Shown here: positions 38,294 through 46,950 of the stretch, one piece after another
Layout: each line of letters starts with the position of its first letter
Numbering within the stretch: position 1 is the first letter of the stretch
Source: Rhizobium sp. Leaf453
GTDB taxonomy: Bacteria; Pseudomonadota; Alphaproteobacteria; Rhizobiales; Rhizobiaceae
Direction: 5' to 3'
Length of the DNA: 64,000 bases
Assembly: GCF_001425605.1 (NCBI RefSeq)
Contig: NZ_LMRG01000012.1
Coordinates: 671,432 to 735,431, forward strand
Notes under the pieces: generated by a model
What the model saw: only the letters and a program-made list of their open reading frames with translations
The model's database searches: none
What the model was told of the DNA's origin: nothing
Translations under genes and position numbers: made by a program

Positions 38294-39157
38294 ATGGCAG
38301 AAACCGACAACAGCATCGCTCTTCCGCAGGATTTCGACGGCTTGAAGGCGATCATTCTGGAACGCAAGGCGCAGTTGCCCAAGCGCCTGCGCCAGGTTGC
38401 GGCCTATGCCCTGGATAACCCGGATGAAATCGCCTTCGGTACGGCGGCAAGCATTGCCACCTCGGCGGACGTCCAGCCGTCGACACTGGTGCGTTTCGCG
38501 CAGCATTTCGGTTTCGAAGGCTTTTCCAGCCTGCAGCAGATTTTCCGCGCACGGCTGCGTGAGCGCACGCCCGGTTATGACGAACGGCTGAAGGCGCTGA
38601 GCGACAACGAACACAGCAAGCTCGAAAGCGGCTCGATCTTCAACGGCTTCGTCGCCGCCGCGCACCGCTCGCTCGACAATATCGCCACCTCTGTCGAACC
38701 GGAGGCGTTCGAGCGCGCGGTCAACATCCTCGCCGGTGCCGAAACCATCTATCTTGTCGCCAAGCGCCGGTCCTATCCGATCTCCGGCTACATGGCCTAT
38801 GCGTTCGGCAAGCTGAAGGTCCGCTACCAGATGGTCGGCACGGCCGCCGGGATCGACGACGATATTCTCGCCATGGCCGGGCCGAAGGACGCGGCCTTCG
38901 CCGTCAGCTTCTCGCCCTATGCCTCCGAAAGCGTCAACCAGGCCAAGCTGCTCGCCAATCGCAATGTGCCTGTCGTGTCGCTGACCGATTCGGCCTTCTC
39001 GCCGCTGGCGGAATCTTCGAAGGTCTGGTTCGAACTCGTCGAGGCCGATCACGCCGGCTTCCGGTCCCTCTCCGCCAGCATGGCCTTTGCCATGGCGCTG
39101 ACCGTTGCGGTCGCGGAAAAAAGGCGCCGGATCAGCGAAGAACGCGTTATAGAATGA
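38294..39157 (+). CDS. iolR: RpiR-family repressor of inositol catabolism
   Basis: A 287-residue regulator with an N-terminal RpiR helix-turn-helix (about residues 15-90; IAFGTAASIATSADVQPSTLVRFAQHFGFEGFSSLQ) and a C-terminal SIS sugar-phosphate isomerase-like domain (about 120-270; AETIYLVAKRRSYPISGYMAYAFGKL). In S. meliloti IolR represses the iol genes until 2-keto-5-deoxy-D-gluconate 6-phosphate, a late pathway intermediate, relieves it. Operator-like sites flank the gene on both sides, which fits autoregulation plus control of iolC. Confidence 0.92.
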   Translation: MAETDNSIALPQDFDGLKAIILERKAQLPKRLRQVAAYALDNPDEIAFGTAASIATSADVQPSTLVRFAQHFGFEGFSSLQQIFRARLRERTPGYDERLKALSDNEHSKLESGSIFNGFVAAAHRSLDNIATSVEPEAFERAVNILAGAETIYLVAKRRSYPISGYMAYAFGKLKVRYQMVGTAAGIDDDILAMAGPKDAAFAVSFSPYASESVNQAKLLANRNVPVVSLTDSAFSPLAESSKVWFELVEADHAGFRSLSASMAFAMALTVAVAEKRRRISEERVIE

Positions 39158-39164
39158 AAATTCC
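39151..39164. promoter_or_regulatory. IolR-type operator upstream of iolC, overlapping the iolR stop
   Basis: aGAA-TGAAAA-TTCC matches GGAA-N6-TTCC except for the first base, and includes the iolR TGA (39155-39157). It is followed by ATATTGACT, nearly the same extension as at the iolY site (ATATTGACA), so operator and -35 region are repeated as a unit. Confidence 0.65.
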
Positions 39165-39262
39165 ATATTGACTAATCGGCGGAATTTATGTTTCATTGAC
39201 ATCAATACCCCACCAGCCAATAAAAATGTCGGCGCGACGAAAGCGCCCGCCGGGAGGATGCA

Positions 39263-41194
39263 GTGAGCCAGACCAACAGGACGCAGGCCGACAAGCCGCT
39301 TGACCTCATCACCATCGGCCGCGCCTCGGTCGATCTCTATGGCCAGCAGATCGGAACGCGGCTGGAAGACGTCGCCTCCTTCGCGAAGTCCGTCGGCGGC
39401 TGCCCCACCAATATCTCCGTCGGCACGGCCCGCCTCGGCCTGAAATCGGCGCTTCTGACCCGCGTCGGCAAGGAGCAGATGGGTCGCTTCATCCGTGAGC
39501 AGCTGGAGCGCGAGGGTGTTGAGACCAAAGGCATCGTCACCGATCCGGAGCGGCTGACTGCGCTCGCCATCCTCTCGGTCGAAAGCGATCATTCCTTCCC
39601 GCTGCTGTTCTATCGCGACAACTGCGCCGATAGTGCGCTCTGCGAGGACGATGTTTCCGAAGACTTCATTCGCTCCGCCCGCGCCGTACTGGTCACCGGC
39701 ACCCATTTCGCCAAGCCGCACACGGATGCCGCACAGCGCAAGGCGATCCGCATCGCCAAGGAAAACGGCGCCAAGGTCGTGTTCGACATCGACTATCGCC
39801 CCAACCTCTGGGGTCTGGCCGGTCATGACGCCGGCGACAACCGCTATATCGCCTCTGACAAGGTTTCCGCCCATCTGCGGACGGTTCTGGCCGATTGCGA
39901 CCTGATCGTTGGTACCGAGGAGGAAGTGCTGATCGCCTCCGGCGATAGCGACCTCCTGGCCGCTCTCAAGACCATCCGCGCCAATTCCAAGGCGACGATC
40001 GTGCTGAAGCGCGGCCCGATGGGCTGCATCGTCTATGACGGCGACATTTCCGACAATCTCGAAGACGGTATCGTCGGCAAGGGCTTCCCGATCGAGGTCT
40101 ATAACGTGCTCGGTGCCGGCGACGCCTTCATGTCCGGCTTCCTGCGCGGCTGGCTGCGCGGCGAACCCCATGCGACGTCGGCCACCTGGGCGAATGCCTG
40201 CGGTGCCTTTGCCGTGTCGCGCCTGCTCTGCGCGCCCGAAATCCCGACCTGGACCGAGCTGCAGTTCTTCCTCGAAAACGGCAGCAAGGAAAAGGCGCTG
40301 CGCAAGGACGAGGCGATCAACCACGTCCACTGGGCAACCACGCGGCGCCGCGATATTCCGCAACTGATGGCGCTGGCCATCGATCACCGCAGCCAACTCG
40401 AGGATCTCGCCGACGGCAAGCCCGAGCTTCTCGCCCGCATCCCCGCCCTCAAGGTACTGGCCGTCAAGGCCGCCGAGCGCATCGCCAATGGCCGTCCCGG
40501 TTTCGGCATGCTGCTCGACGACAAGTACGGCCGCGATGCATTGTTTGCGGTCAACAAGAACTTCTGGATCGGCAAGCCGATCGAGCTTCCGGGCTCCCGT
40601 CCGCTGCAGTTCGAATTCAGCCAGGATCTCGGCAGCCGGCTGATCGACTGGCCAGTGGACCATTGCATCAAGGTCCTGAGCTTCTTCCATCCGGACGATC
40701 CGGCCGAACTGAAGGCCACGCAGATCGCCAAGCTGCGCGCCGCCTTCGAAGCCGCCCGCAAGGTCGGCCGCGAAATCCTGATCGAGATCATCGCCGGCAA
40801 GCACGGCACGCTCGACGACCAGACGATCCCGCGTGCGCTCACAGAACTCTACGATGCCGGCCTGAAGCCCGACTGGTGGAAACTGGAGCCGCAGGCAAGC
40901 CGCGCCGCCTGGGCCGGGATCGATGCCGTCATAGAGAAACGCGATCCGCTCTGCCGCGGCGTGGTCCTGCTCGGCCTCGAAGCCCCGTACGAAGCTTTGA
41001 AGGAAGGCTTTGCGGCCGCCCGCACGTCCCGCACCGTCAAGGGTTTTGCTGTCGGCCGCACCATCTTCGCCGAGGCCAGCAAGGCATGGCTCGCCGGCGA
41101 CATGACCGACGAGCAGGCCATCGCCGACATGGCCGCCAGGTTCGGCGCGCTGGTGGAACTGTGGCTGGGTCTGGCGGAAACGAAGGCGGCTTGA
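39263..41194 (+). CDS. iolC: 5-dehydro-2-deoxygluconokinase with C-terminal DUF2090 domain
   Basis: A 643-residue fusion. Residues about 15-330 are a PfkB/ribokinase-fold sugar kinase (VGGCPTNISVGTARLGLKSAL; catalytic Asp287 in VLGAGDAFMSGFLRGWL) that phosphorylates 2-keto-5-deoxygluconate. Residues about 340-640 are a DUF2090 domain with an aldolase-like look (KVLSFFHPDD, ILIEIIAGKH, WWKLEP, GFAVGRTIFAE). Many proteobacterial IolC proteins carry this fusion; it has been proposed to supply the later aldolase step (IolJ), and no iolJ is seen here. The GTG start follows GGGAGGATGCA. Confidence 0.93.
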   Translation: MSQTNRTQADKPLDLITIGRASVDLYGQQIGTRLEDVASFAKSVGGCPTNISVGTARLGLKSALLTRVGKEQMGRFIREQLEREGVETKGIVTDPERLTALAILSVESDHSFPLLFYRDNCADSALCEDDVSEDFIRSARAVLVTGTHFAKPHTDAAQRKAIRIAKENGAKVVFDIDYRPNLWGLAGHDAGDNRYIASDKVSAHLRTVLADCDLIVGTEEEVLIASGDSDLLAALKTIRANSKATIVLKRGPMGCIVYDGDISDNLEDGIVGKGFPIEVYNVLGAGDAFMSGFLRGWLRGEPHATSATWANACGAFAVSRLLCAPEIPTWTELQFFLENGSKEKALRKDEAINHVHWATTRRRDIPQLMALAIDHRSQLEDLADGKPELLARIPALKVLAVKAAERIANGRPGFGMLLDDKYGRDALFAVNKNFWIGKPIELPGSRPLQFEFSQDLGSRLIDWPVDHCIKVLSFFHPDDPAELKATQIAKLRAAFEAARKVGREILIEIIAGKHGTLDDQTIPRALTELYDAGLKPDWWKLEPQASRAAWAGIDAVIEKRDPLCRGVVLLGLEAPYEALKEGFAAARTSRTVKGFAVGRTIFAEASKAWLAGDMTDEQAIADMAARFGALVELWLGLAETKAA

Positions 41195-41200
41195 TTAGAC

Positions 41201-41432
41201 TTCCCTCTTCTCCCCAGCGGGGAGAAGTGCTGAGCGTATGCGAGGCGATGAGGGGGCGGCGGCAAAGCCGACGCGAGCGGCATATCCAAAGGTGGCCTTC
41301 GGCCCCCCTCATCCGGCCCTTCGGGCCACCTTCTCCCCGCTGGGGAGAAGAGGGGCGAGCCCGGTCGAGAGGCAATAGAACAATCTCCCCCTTGAGGGGG
41401 AGATGTCACGGAGTGACAGAGGGGGGTAAAAC
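41201..41432. repeat. Palindromic intergenic repeats between iolC and iolD, copy C
   Basis: A full family copy (41203-41353) has inverted CTTCTCCCCAGCGGGGAGAAG-like arms at both ends. It is followed by a second type (about 41384-41432) with CTCCCCC/GGGGGAG arms and TCACGGAGTGA. The repeats fill the 295-base gap inside the iol operon and would form strong RNA hairpins in the transcript. Confidence 0.78.
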
Positions 41433-41489
41433 TTTCCTCATAGACAGAGATCAATAAGCGAGGCCCGGGCCTCGTTCGAGGAGGAAACA

Positions 41490-43343
41490 ATGAGCCCGAA
41501 AACAGTGCGCCTGACCATGGCGCAAGCCGTCGCGCGGTTCCTGACCAAGCAGATGACGATCGTGGAAGGTGAGAAGCTGCCGATTTTCGGCGGCATCTTT
41601 GCCATTTTCGGCCATGGCAATGTCGCCGGCATCGGCGAGGCGCTCTATGGCATCAAGGACACGCTGCCGACCTACCGCGCGCACAACGAGCAGGGCATGG
41701 CGCATGCGGCCATCGCTTATGCCAAGGCCTCGTTCCGCCAGCGCTTCATGGCCTGCACCACCTCGATCGGTCCCGGCGCCCTCAACATGGTGACCGCCGC
41801 CGGCGTCGCCCATGTCAATCGCATCCCGGTCCTCTTCTTGCCCGGCGATATCTTCGCCAACCGTGCGCCCGATCCGGTGCTGCAGCAGATCGAAAGCTAT
41901 GGCGATGGCACGCTGTCGGCCAACGATGCCTTCCGTCCGGTCGTTCGCTATTTCGATCGTATCACGCGGCCCGAACAGATCATTTCGGCCTTGAAGCGCG
42001 CCATGCAGGTGATGACCGATCCCGTCGATTGCGGCCCGGTCTGCCTGTCGCTGTGCCAGGACGTGCAGGCGGAAGCCTTCGATTATCCGGAAAGCTTCTT
42101 CGACGAAAAGGTCTGGTCGTTCCGCCGCCAGCATGCCGATGACAACGAGCTGGCCGCCGCCGTGGCGGCGCTGAAGGCCTCGACCAAGCCGGCGATCATT
42201 TCCGGTGGCGGCGTGCTCTATTCCCTCGCCACCAAGGAACTGACAGCCTTTGCCGAAAGGCATGGCATCCCTGTCGTGGTCACCCAGGCCGGAAAATCCT
42301 CGATCGACGAGCGTCACCCGCTCTCCCTGGGCTCGGTCGGCGTCACCGGCACCTCGGCGGCCAATGCGATCATCGACCAGGCCGATCTGGTGCTCGCCAT
42401 TGGTACGCGCCTGCAGGACTTCACCACCGGTTCCTGGGCGATCTTCAAGAACCCGGACGTCAAGTTCGTCGGCATCAACACCGCAAGCTTCGATGCCGCC
42501 AAGCACAATGCGCTGCCCGTGGTCGGCGATGCCCGGGTAACCATCGAAGCCCTGTCGAAGGCACTCGGTGGCTGGGCCGCTCCGGCCGGGTTGAAGGACC
42601 AGGCCGTCAAGCTCAAGGCCGAATGGATGGCCGCTGCCGAAAAGGCGATGGCGCCGACCAATGTCGCCTTGCCGTCGGATGCGCAGGTCATCGGCGCCAC
42701 GGCCAGCAACCATTCCGGCGAAAACACCGTGCTTCTCTGCGCCGCCGGCGGCCTGCCGGGCGAATTGCACAAGCTCTGGCCGGCGACCTCGCCGGGCAGC
42801 TATCACATGGAATACGGCTTTTCCTGCATGGGTTACGAAGTGGCCGGCGGCCTCGGCGTCAAGATGGCGCGGCCGGATGCCGATGTCGTCGTCATGGTCG
42901 GCGATGGCTCCTACATGATGCTCAATTCCGAGCTTTCGACCTCGGTGATGATGGGCAAGAAGATCACCGTCGTCCTGCTCGACAATCGCGGCTACGGCTG
43001 CATCAACCGGCTGCAGATGGGCACCGGCGGCGCCAACTTCAACAATCTGCTGAAGGACAGCTATCACGAGGTGATGCCGGATATCGATTTCCGCAAGCAT
43101 GCCGAAGCGATGGGTGCCGTCGCGCTGAAGGTCGAATCGATCGCCGAACTGGAACAGGCGCTGAAGGACACGCGCGACAATGGCCGCACGACCGTCATCG
43201 TCATCGACACGGATCCGTTGATTACCACGAAGGAAGGTGGTCACTGGTGGGATGTCGCCGTGCCGGAAGTGAGCGCCCGCCCGGAAGTCAACAAGGCCCG
43301 CGAGGCCTATATCAAGGCGCTTTCCGCCCAGGTCATCGGCTAA
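41490..43343 (+). CDS. iolD: 3D-(3,5/4)-trihydroxycyclohexane-1,2-dione hydrolase
   Basis: A 617-residue thiamine-diphosphate enzyme that hydrolyses the cyclic dione, opening the inositol ring. The N-terminal domain has the catalytic Glu in AHNEQGMAHAAIAYAKAS, the middle domain holds the FAD/NAD-like fold (GSVGVTGTSAANAII), and the C-terminal ThDP motif is VGDGSYMMLNSELSTSVMMG, ending in the conserved Asn of LLDNRGYG. Length fits the family. GAGGAGG stands before ATG 41490. Confidence 0.95.
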   Translation: MSPKTVRLTMAQAVARFLTKQMTIVEGEKLPIFGGIFAIFGHGNVAGIGEALYGIKDTLPTYRAHNEQGMAHAAIAYAKASFRQRFMACTTSIGPGALNMVTAAGVAHVNRIPVLFLPGDIFANRAPDPVLQQIESYGDGTLSANDAFRPVVRYFDRITRPEQIISALKRAMQVMTDPVDCGPVCLSLCQDVQAEAFDYPESFFDEKVWSFRRQHADDNELAAAVAALKASTKPAIISGGGVLYSLATKELTAFAERHGIPVVVTQAGKSSIDERHPLSLGSVGVTGTSAANAIIDQADLVLAIGTRLQDFTTGSWAIFKNPDVKFVGINTASFDAAKHNALPVVGDARVTIEALSKALGGWAAPAGLKDQAVKLKAEWMAAAEKAMAPTNVALPSDAQVIGATASNHSGENTVLLCAAGGLPGELHKLWPATSPGSYHMEYGFSCMGYEVAGGLGVKMARPDADVVVMVGDGSYMMLNSELSTSVMMGKKITVVLLDNRGYGCINRLQMGTGGANFNNLLKDSYHEVMPDIDFRKHAEAMGAVALKVESIAELEQALKDTRDNGRTTVIVIDTDPLITTKEGGHWWDVAVPEVSARPEVNKAREAYIKALSAQVIG

Positions 43344-43473
43344 ACAGAAAACACGGCTCTCCTCCTCTCCGTCATCCTCGGGCTTGACCCGAGGATTCAC
43401 CCCCACCGGCATGTCGGAGAGGAAGGGAAAACAAGAACAGGAAGGCCACCTGCCTTCCTCCAAGGAGACTTTC

Positions 43474-44391
43474 ATGAAAGCCAAACTCGGCATGTCGCCC
43501 ATCGCCTGGTGGAACGACGATCTTCCCGAACTCAGCGACGACGTGTCGCTCGAGGAATGCCTGCGCCAGTCGCGCGGCGCCGGCTTCACCGGCATGGAAC
43601 AGGGCCGCCGCTTCCCGAGCAATCCGGAAGAGATGCTGCCGATCCTGCGCGCCGCCGATGTGACGCTGTGCGGCGGCTGGTTCTCCGGCACGCTGGTCAA
43701 CGAGGATCTGTCGGCCAACAAGGACCGCATCCTGCCGATGATCGAACTGTTCAAGGCCGTCAACGCGCCCTGCATCGTCTATGGCGAAGTCGCTCGCTCG
43801 ATCCAGGGCGACCGCTCCAAGCCGCTCGCCACCAAGCCGAAGCTTTCCGATGACGAGATGAAGGCCTATGCCCGCCGCGTCACGGACTTCGGCGAATGGT
43901 GCGCCGATCAGGGCATGCCGCTGTCCTACCATCACCACATGGCCGCCGTCGTCGAAACCGAGCCGGAACTCGACGCCTTCATGAAGAATTCGGGCGAGGG
44001 CATTCCGCTGTTGCTCGATGCCGGCCATCTCAAATTCGCCGGCGGCGACGTGCTGCGCGCCATCGACAATCACCATGCCCGCATCAACCACGTGCATGTG
44101 AAGGACATCCGCCAGTCGGTCATCGACGGGCTGGACCGCTCGAAACAGTCCTTCCTCGATGCCGTGGCCCTCGGCGCGTTCACCGTGCCGGGCGACGGCT
44201 CGCTCGATTTCGGCGCTATCGTCAAGCGCTTCGCCGATTACGGTTATGAAGGCTGGTTCGTCGTCGAAGCGGAACAGGATCCCCGCAAGGCGCCGCCGCA
44301 GAAAATGGCCGAGATCGGCTATGCCGAACTGATGCGCGTCATGACGGCAGCGGGCTATACGGTCGAGACGGAAGGCTTTCCGAAGGGGTGA
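43474..44391 (+). CDS. iolE: Myo-inosose-2 dehydratase
   Basis: A 305-residue TIM-barrel enzyme of the xylose isomerase-like superfamily that dehydrates 2-keto-myo-inositol to the trione/dione substrate of IolD. It has GMSPIAWWNDDLPELSDD at the N terminus, SYHHHMAAVVETEPE, LLLDAGHLKFAGGD and HVHVKDIR with the metal ligands, and GWFVVEAEQDPRKA near the end. AAGGAG lies 7 bases before ATG 43474; the in-frame extension to 43384 is part of a repeat-like leader and is not used. Confidence 0.94.
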   Translation: MKAKLGMSPIAWWNDDLPELSDDVSLEECLRQSRGAGFTGMEQGRRFPSNPEEMLPILRAADVTLCGGWFSGTLVNEDLSANKDRILPMIELFKAVNAPCIVYGEVARSIQGDRSKPLATKPKLSDDEMKAYARRVTDFGEWCADQGMPLSYHHHMAAVVETEPELDAFMKNSGEGIPLLLDAGHLKFAGGDVLRAIDNHHARINHVHVKDIRQSVIDGLDRSKQSFLDAVALGAFTVPGDGSLDFGAIVKRFADYGYEGWFVVEAEQDPRKAPPQKMAEIGYAELMRVMTAAGYTVETEGFPKG

Positions 44392-44454
44392 TGTTTTGGG
44401 GAGTACCCCTCACCAAGCGCGTCCATGAACTCGACATTGTCTCGTTCGGACTTG

Positions 44455-44612
44455 CTATCCTCTCCCACAAGGGGAGAGGAAGAGGTGCCTCAATCTCCGT
44501 CCTTTTCCATCTGGTGAGGACGGTACCGCGAGTTTTTCCTCTCCCCTTGTGGGAGAGGATACGCAGGCCGGGTGAACGCCAGTGAACCCTTGGCCGAAGT
44601 TGGTGAGGGGTA
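44455..44612. repeat. Palindromic intergenic repeat between iolE and iolB, copy D
   Basis: CCTCTCCCACAAGGGGAGAGG near 44458-44480 (paired CTCTCCC/GGGAGAG-type arms) is mirrored by CCTCTCCCCTTGTGGGAGAGG near 44538-44560, so the two outer modules are inverted copies. GGCCGGGTGAACGCC follows. It interrupts the iol operon before iolB. Confidence 0.7.
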
Positions 44613-44650
44613 ATCACTCCCGTCACAGACCATGCAACAGGAGACCCACC

Positions 44651-45448
44651 ATGCCCAACCTGCTCGTGAAGCCCAATGGCGCCCATGGCCGCGTCACCCA
44701 TGTGACGCCGGAGAATGCCGGCTGGACCTACGTCGGCTTCGACATGCACCGGCTGAAGGCCGGCGAGACGGCGTCGGGCGAGCCCGGCGATCGCGAGGTC
44801 TGCCTCGTCTGGATTTCCGGCAAGGGTAAGACGAGCGCTGACGGACAGGATTTCGGTGTGGTCGGCGAGCGCATGACGCCGTTCGAAGGCGCGCCGCATT
44901 CACTTTATGTGCGGGCCGGTGCCAACTGGTCGGTGACGGCCGAGACGGACCTCGAACTCGCCGTTTGCTCGGCGCCTGGCGGTGGTGCTTACAAGACGAA
45001 GCTCATTGCGCCCGGCACCCATCCGCAGTTCACCCGCGGCAAGGGCTCGAATGTCCGCCATGTCACCAATATCATGCCGGAAGACGACAATTCCGCCCAT
45101 TCACTGCTGGTGGTCGAGGTGATCACGCCGAATGGCAACACGTCGTCCTATCCTTCGCACAAGCACGACCAGGACAATCTGCCGGACGAGAGCTTCCTCG
45201 AAGAAACCTATTACCACCGTCTGAACCCGCCGCAGGGTTTTGCGTTCCAGCGCGTCTATACCGACGACCGGTCCCTGGACGAGGCCATGGCGGTCGAGGA
45301 TCGCGACGTCACGCTGGTGCCGAAGGGATATCACCCCTGCGCCACCATCCACGGCTACGATCTCTATTACCTCAACGTCATGGCAGGCCCGTCGCGCGTC
45401 TGGAAATTCAACAATGCCAAGGAACATGCCTGGCTGTTGAACACTTGA
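44651..45448 (+). CDS. iolB: 5-deoxy-glucuronate isomerase
   Basis: A 265-residue bicupin enzyme that isomerises 5-deoxyglucuronate to 2-keto-5-deoxygluconate, the IolC substrate. The metal-binding cupin motif includes SSYPSHKHDQDNLPDESFLEETYYH, and DVTLVPKGYHPCATIHGYDLYYLNVMAGP gives the second half. CAGGAGACC precedes ATG 44651; an earlier in-frame GTG at 44582 lies in the repeat. It ends the iol operon; idhA and iolA (mmsA) are not in the window. Confidence 0.94.
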   Translation: MPNLLVKPNGAHGRVTHVTPENAGWTYVGFDMHRLKAGETASGEPGDREVCLVWISGKGKTSADGQDFGVVGERMTPFEGAPHSLYVRAGANWSVTAETDLELAVCSAPGGGAYKTKLIAPGTHPQFTRGKGSNVRHVTNIMPEDDNSAHSLLVVEVITPNGNTSSYPSHKHDQDNLPDESFLEETYYHRLNPPQGFAFQRVYTDDRSLDEAMAVEDRDVTLVPKGYHPCATIHGYDLYYLNVMAGPSRVWKFNNAKEHAWLLNT

Positions 45449-45455
45449 GCAGTTC

Positions 45456-45604
45456 CCCTTCTCCCCAGCGGGGAGAGGTGGCGCGTAGCGCCGGATGAGG
45501 GGGGCCGAAGGCCACATTCAAGATATGCCGCCCGCGCCGGCTTCGCCGCCGCCCCCTCATCGCCTCACTAAGCTCGGCTCTTCTCCCCGCCGGGGAGAAG
45601 AGGG
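45456..45604. repeat. Palindromic intergenic repeat after iolB, copy E
   Basis: A full family copy: CTTCTCCCCAGCGGGGAGAGG-like hairpin, GCCGGATGAGGGGGG, CCCCCTCATCGCC, and a closing CTTCTCCCCGCCGGGGAGAA hairpin. The hairpins may end the iol transcript; no ordinary terminator was seen. Confidence 0.78.
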
Positions 45605-45664
45605 AGGCTGCCGAAATGCTCCTGACCCATATATACTCGCCTCAAAGCATATGAGGTGTGAGCC

Positions 45665-46069
45665 ATGCATATCGACGGACATTGCCATTGCGGGGCGATC
45701 CGCTTTGAGGCCGAGATCGATCCGGAACAGGTGGGCATCTGCCACTGTACCGACTGCCAGCACCTGACCGGCTCGGTCTATCGGGTCACCGTCGCAGTCG
45801 CGAAGGCGGATTTCCGGATCACGGCCGGCGAGCCGAAAACCTATATCAAGACCGGCGACAATGGCCGGACGCGTTTCCAGATGTTCTGCGGCACCTGCGG
45901 TTCGCCGATCTATACGACCGGCACCGACGAGGACGCAGACGTGATCGGCATCCGCTGGGGCAATATCAGCCAGCGTGCCGCGCTTGCGCCGAAACACCAG
46001 ATCTGGTGTTCTTCGGCGATGGACTGGTTTGGCGAGCGCAAAGCTTTGCCTGGGTTGGAGCGGGATTAG
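45665..46069 (+). CDS. GFA-family (glutathione-dependent formaldehyde-activating-like) zinc protein
   Basis: A 134-residue CENP-V/GFA fold protein. Zinc-binding Cys are seen in GHCHCGAIRFE, GICHCTDCQHLTGS and MFCGTCGSPIY. Real formaldehyde activity is unproven for most family members, and the substrate is unknown. It is followed closely by an AraC-type gene on the same strand (6 bases apart). Confidence 0.85.
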   Translation: MHIDGHCHCGAIRFEAEIDPEQVGICHCTDCQHLTGSVYRVTVAVAKADFRITAGEPKTYIKTGDNGRTRFQMFCGTCGSPIYTTGTDEDADVIGIRWGNISQRAALAPKHQIWCSSAMDWFGERKALPGLERD

Positions 46070-46074
46070 GAAGC

Positions 46075-46872
46075 ATGGGAGCCGGGCAATTCCGGATGCG
46101 GTTATGTGCGATGCCGGGCGTCGAGGCGGTGGAGGCCGACAGCGCCCACAGCTTCGGCCGGCACACTCATGACCAGTTCGGCATCGGCATCATCATCCGC
46201 GGCGCCCAGAAATCCGCAAGCGGACGGGGACCGGTCGAGGCGGGTGCCGGCGATGTGATCACCGTCAATCCCGGCGAGGTCCATGACGGCCACCCGATCG
46301 ACGATGCCGGCCGCGCCTGGCGCATGCTCTACCTCGATCCCGCACTGATCGCAGGCGCCAGCCTTGATATCAGCGAAGGCCGCTCGGCCGATTTCGTCTT
46401 CTCCCATCCTGTGATGGCCGATGCCGCGATGGCCCGCCGGCTTCAAGCTGTCTATTCCGCCATGCTGTCGCCGGAGGGCGGGGAAACGCTGATGGCGGAA
46501 ACGGGACTGCTTGGCCTTATCGCCTCGCTGCTCAGCGCGCGTGCCTCTAACGCCACGCCACCCTCCATTTCCCGCGCCAAAAGCTTGATCGACGACGATC
46601 CCACATCGGAGATAACGCTCACCGCGCTTGCTGAGGCAAGCGGGCTCAGCCGTTTCCAACTGGTCCGCAGTTTCGCGCAGTCGACGGGCATGACGCCACA
46701 TGCCTATCTCGTCCAGTGCCGTATCGGGGTCGCCCGCCGGATGATCGCCAGGGGCATGCCGCTCGCTGAGGCGGCCGCTGCCAGCGGCTTTGCCGATCAG
46801 AGCCATATGACCCGGCATTTCGTGCGTGCCCATGGTGTGACGCCGGGTGCCTATGCGCTGGCCTTCAGCTGA
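46075..46872 (+). CDS. AraC-family regulator
   Basis: A 265-residue regulator with an N-terminal cupin-like sensor domain (HTHDQFGIGIIIRGAQKS, GDVITVNPGEVHDGHPID) and a C-terminal double helix-turn-helix (about 165-262; ITLTALAEASGLSRFQLVRSFAQSTGMTPHAYL and PLAEAAAASGFADQSHMTRHF). ATG 46075 has TAGGA just upstream; an in-frame start at 46006 would overlap the GFA gene. AraC genes of this type often sit beside a LysE exporter, as here, and may sense an amino acid; this is inferred. Confidence 0.88.
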   Translation: MGAGQFRMRLCAMPGVEAVEADSAHSFGRHTHDQFGIGIIIRGAQKSASGRGPVEAGAGDVITVNPGEVHDGHPIDDAGRAWRMLYLDPALIAGASLDISEGRSADFVFSHPVMADAAMARRLQAVYSAMLSPEGGETLMAETGLLGLIASLLSARASNATPPSISRAKSLIDDDPTSEITLTALAEASGLSRFQLVRSFAQSTGMTPHAYLVQCRIGVARRMIARGMPLAEAAAASGFADQSHMTRHFVRAHGVTPGAYALAFS

Positions 46873-46950
46873 CATCCTGCAATTTCGTTCAAGACCCGGA
46901 CCGCGCAATCCGCTTTGCTGCGGCTTTCCTCGTTGAAACGGAGCCGTGTC

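Noticed and set aside
38141..40804. An 887-codon open reading on the minus strand
   Set aside because: It lies antisense to iolR and iolC, which have clear motifs and ribosome sites. Long antisense frames are expected in GC-rich DNA.
41451..43775. A 774-codon open reading on the minus strand
   Set aside because: It is antisense to iolD and part of iolE and has no family resemblance.
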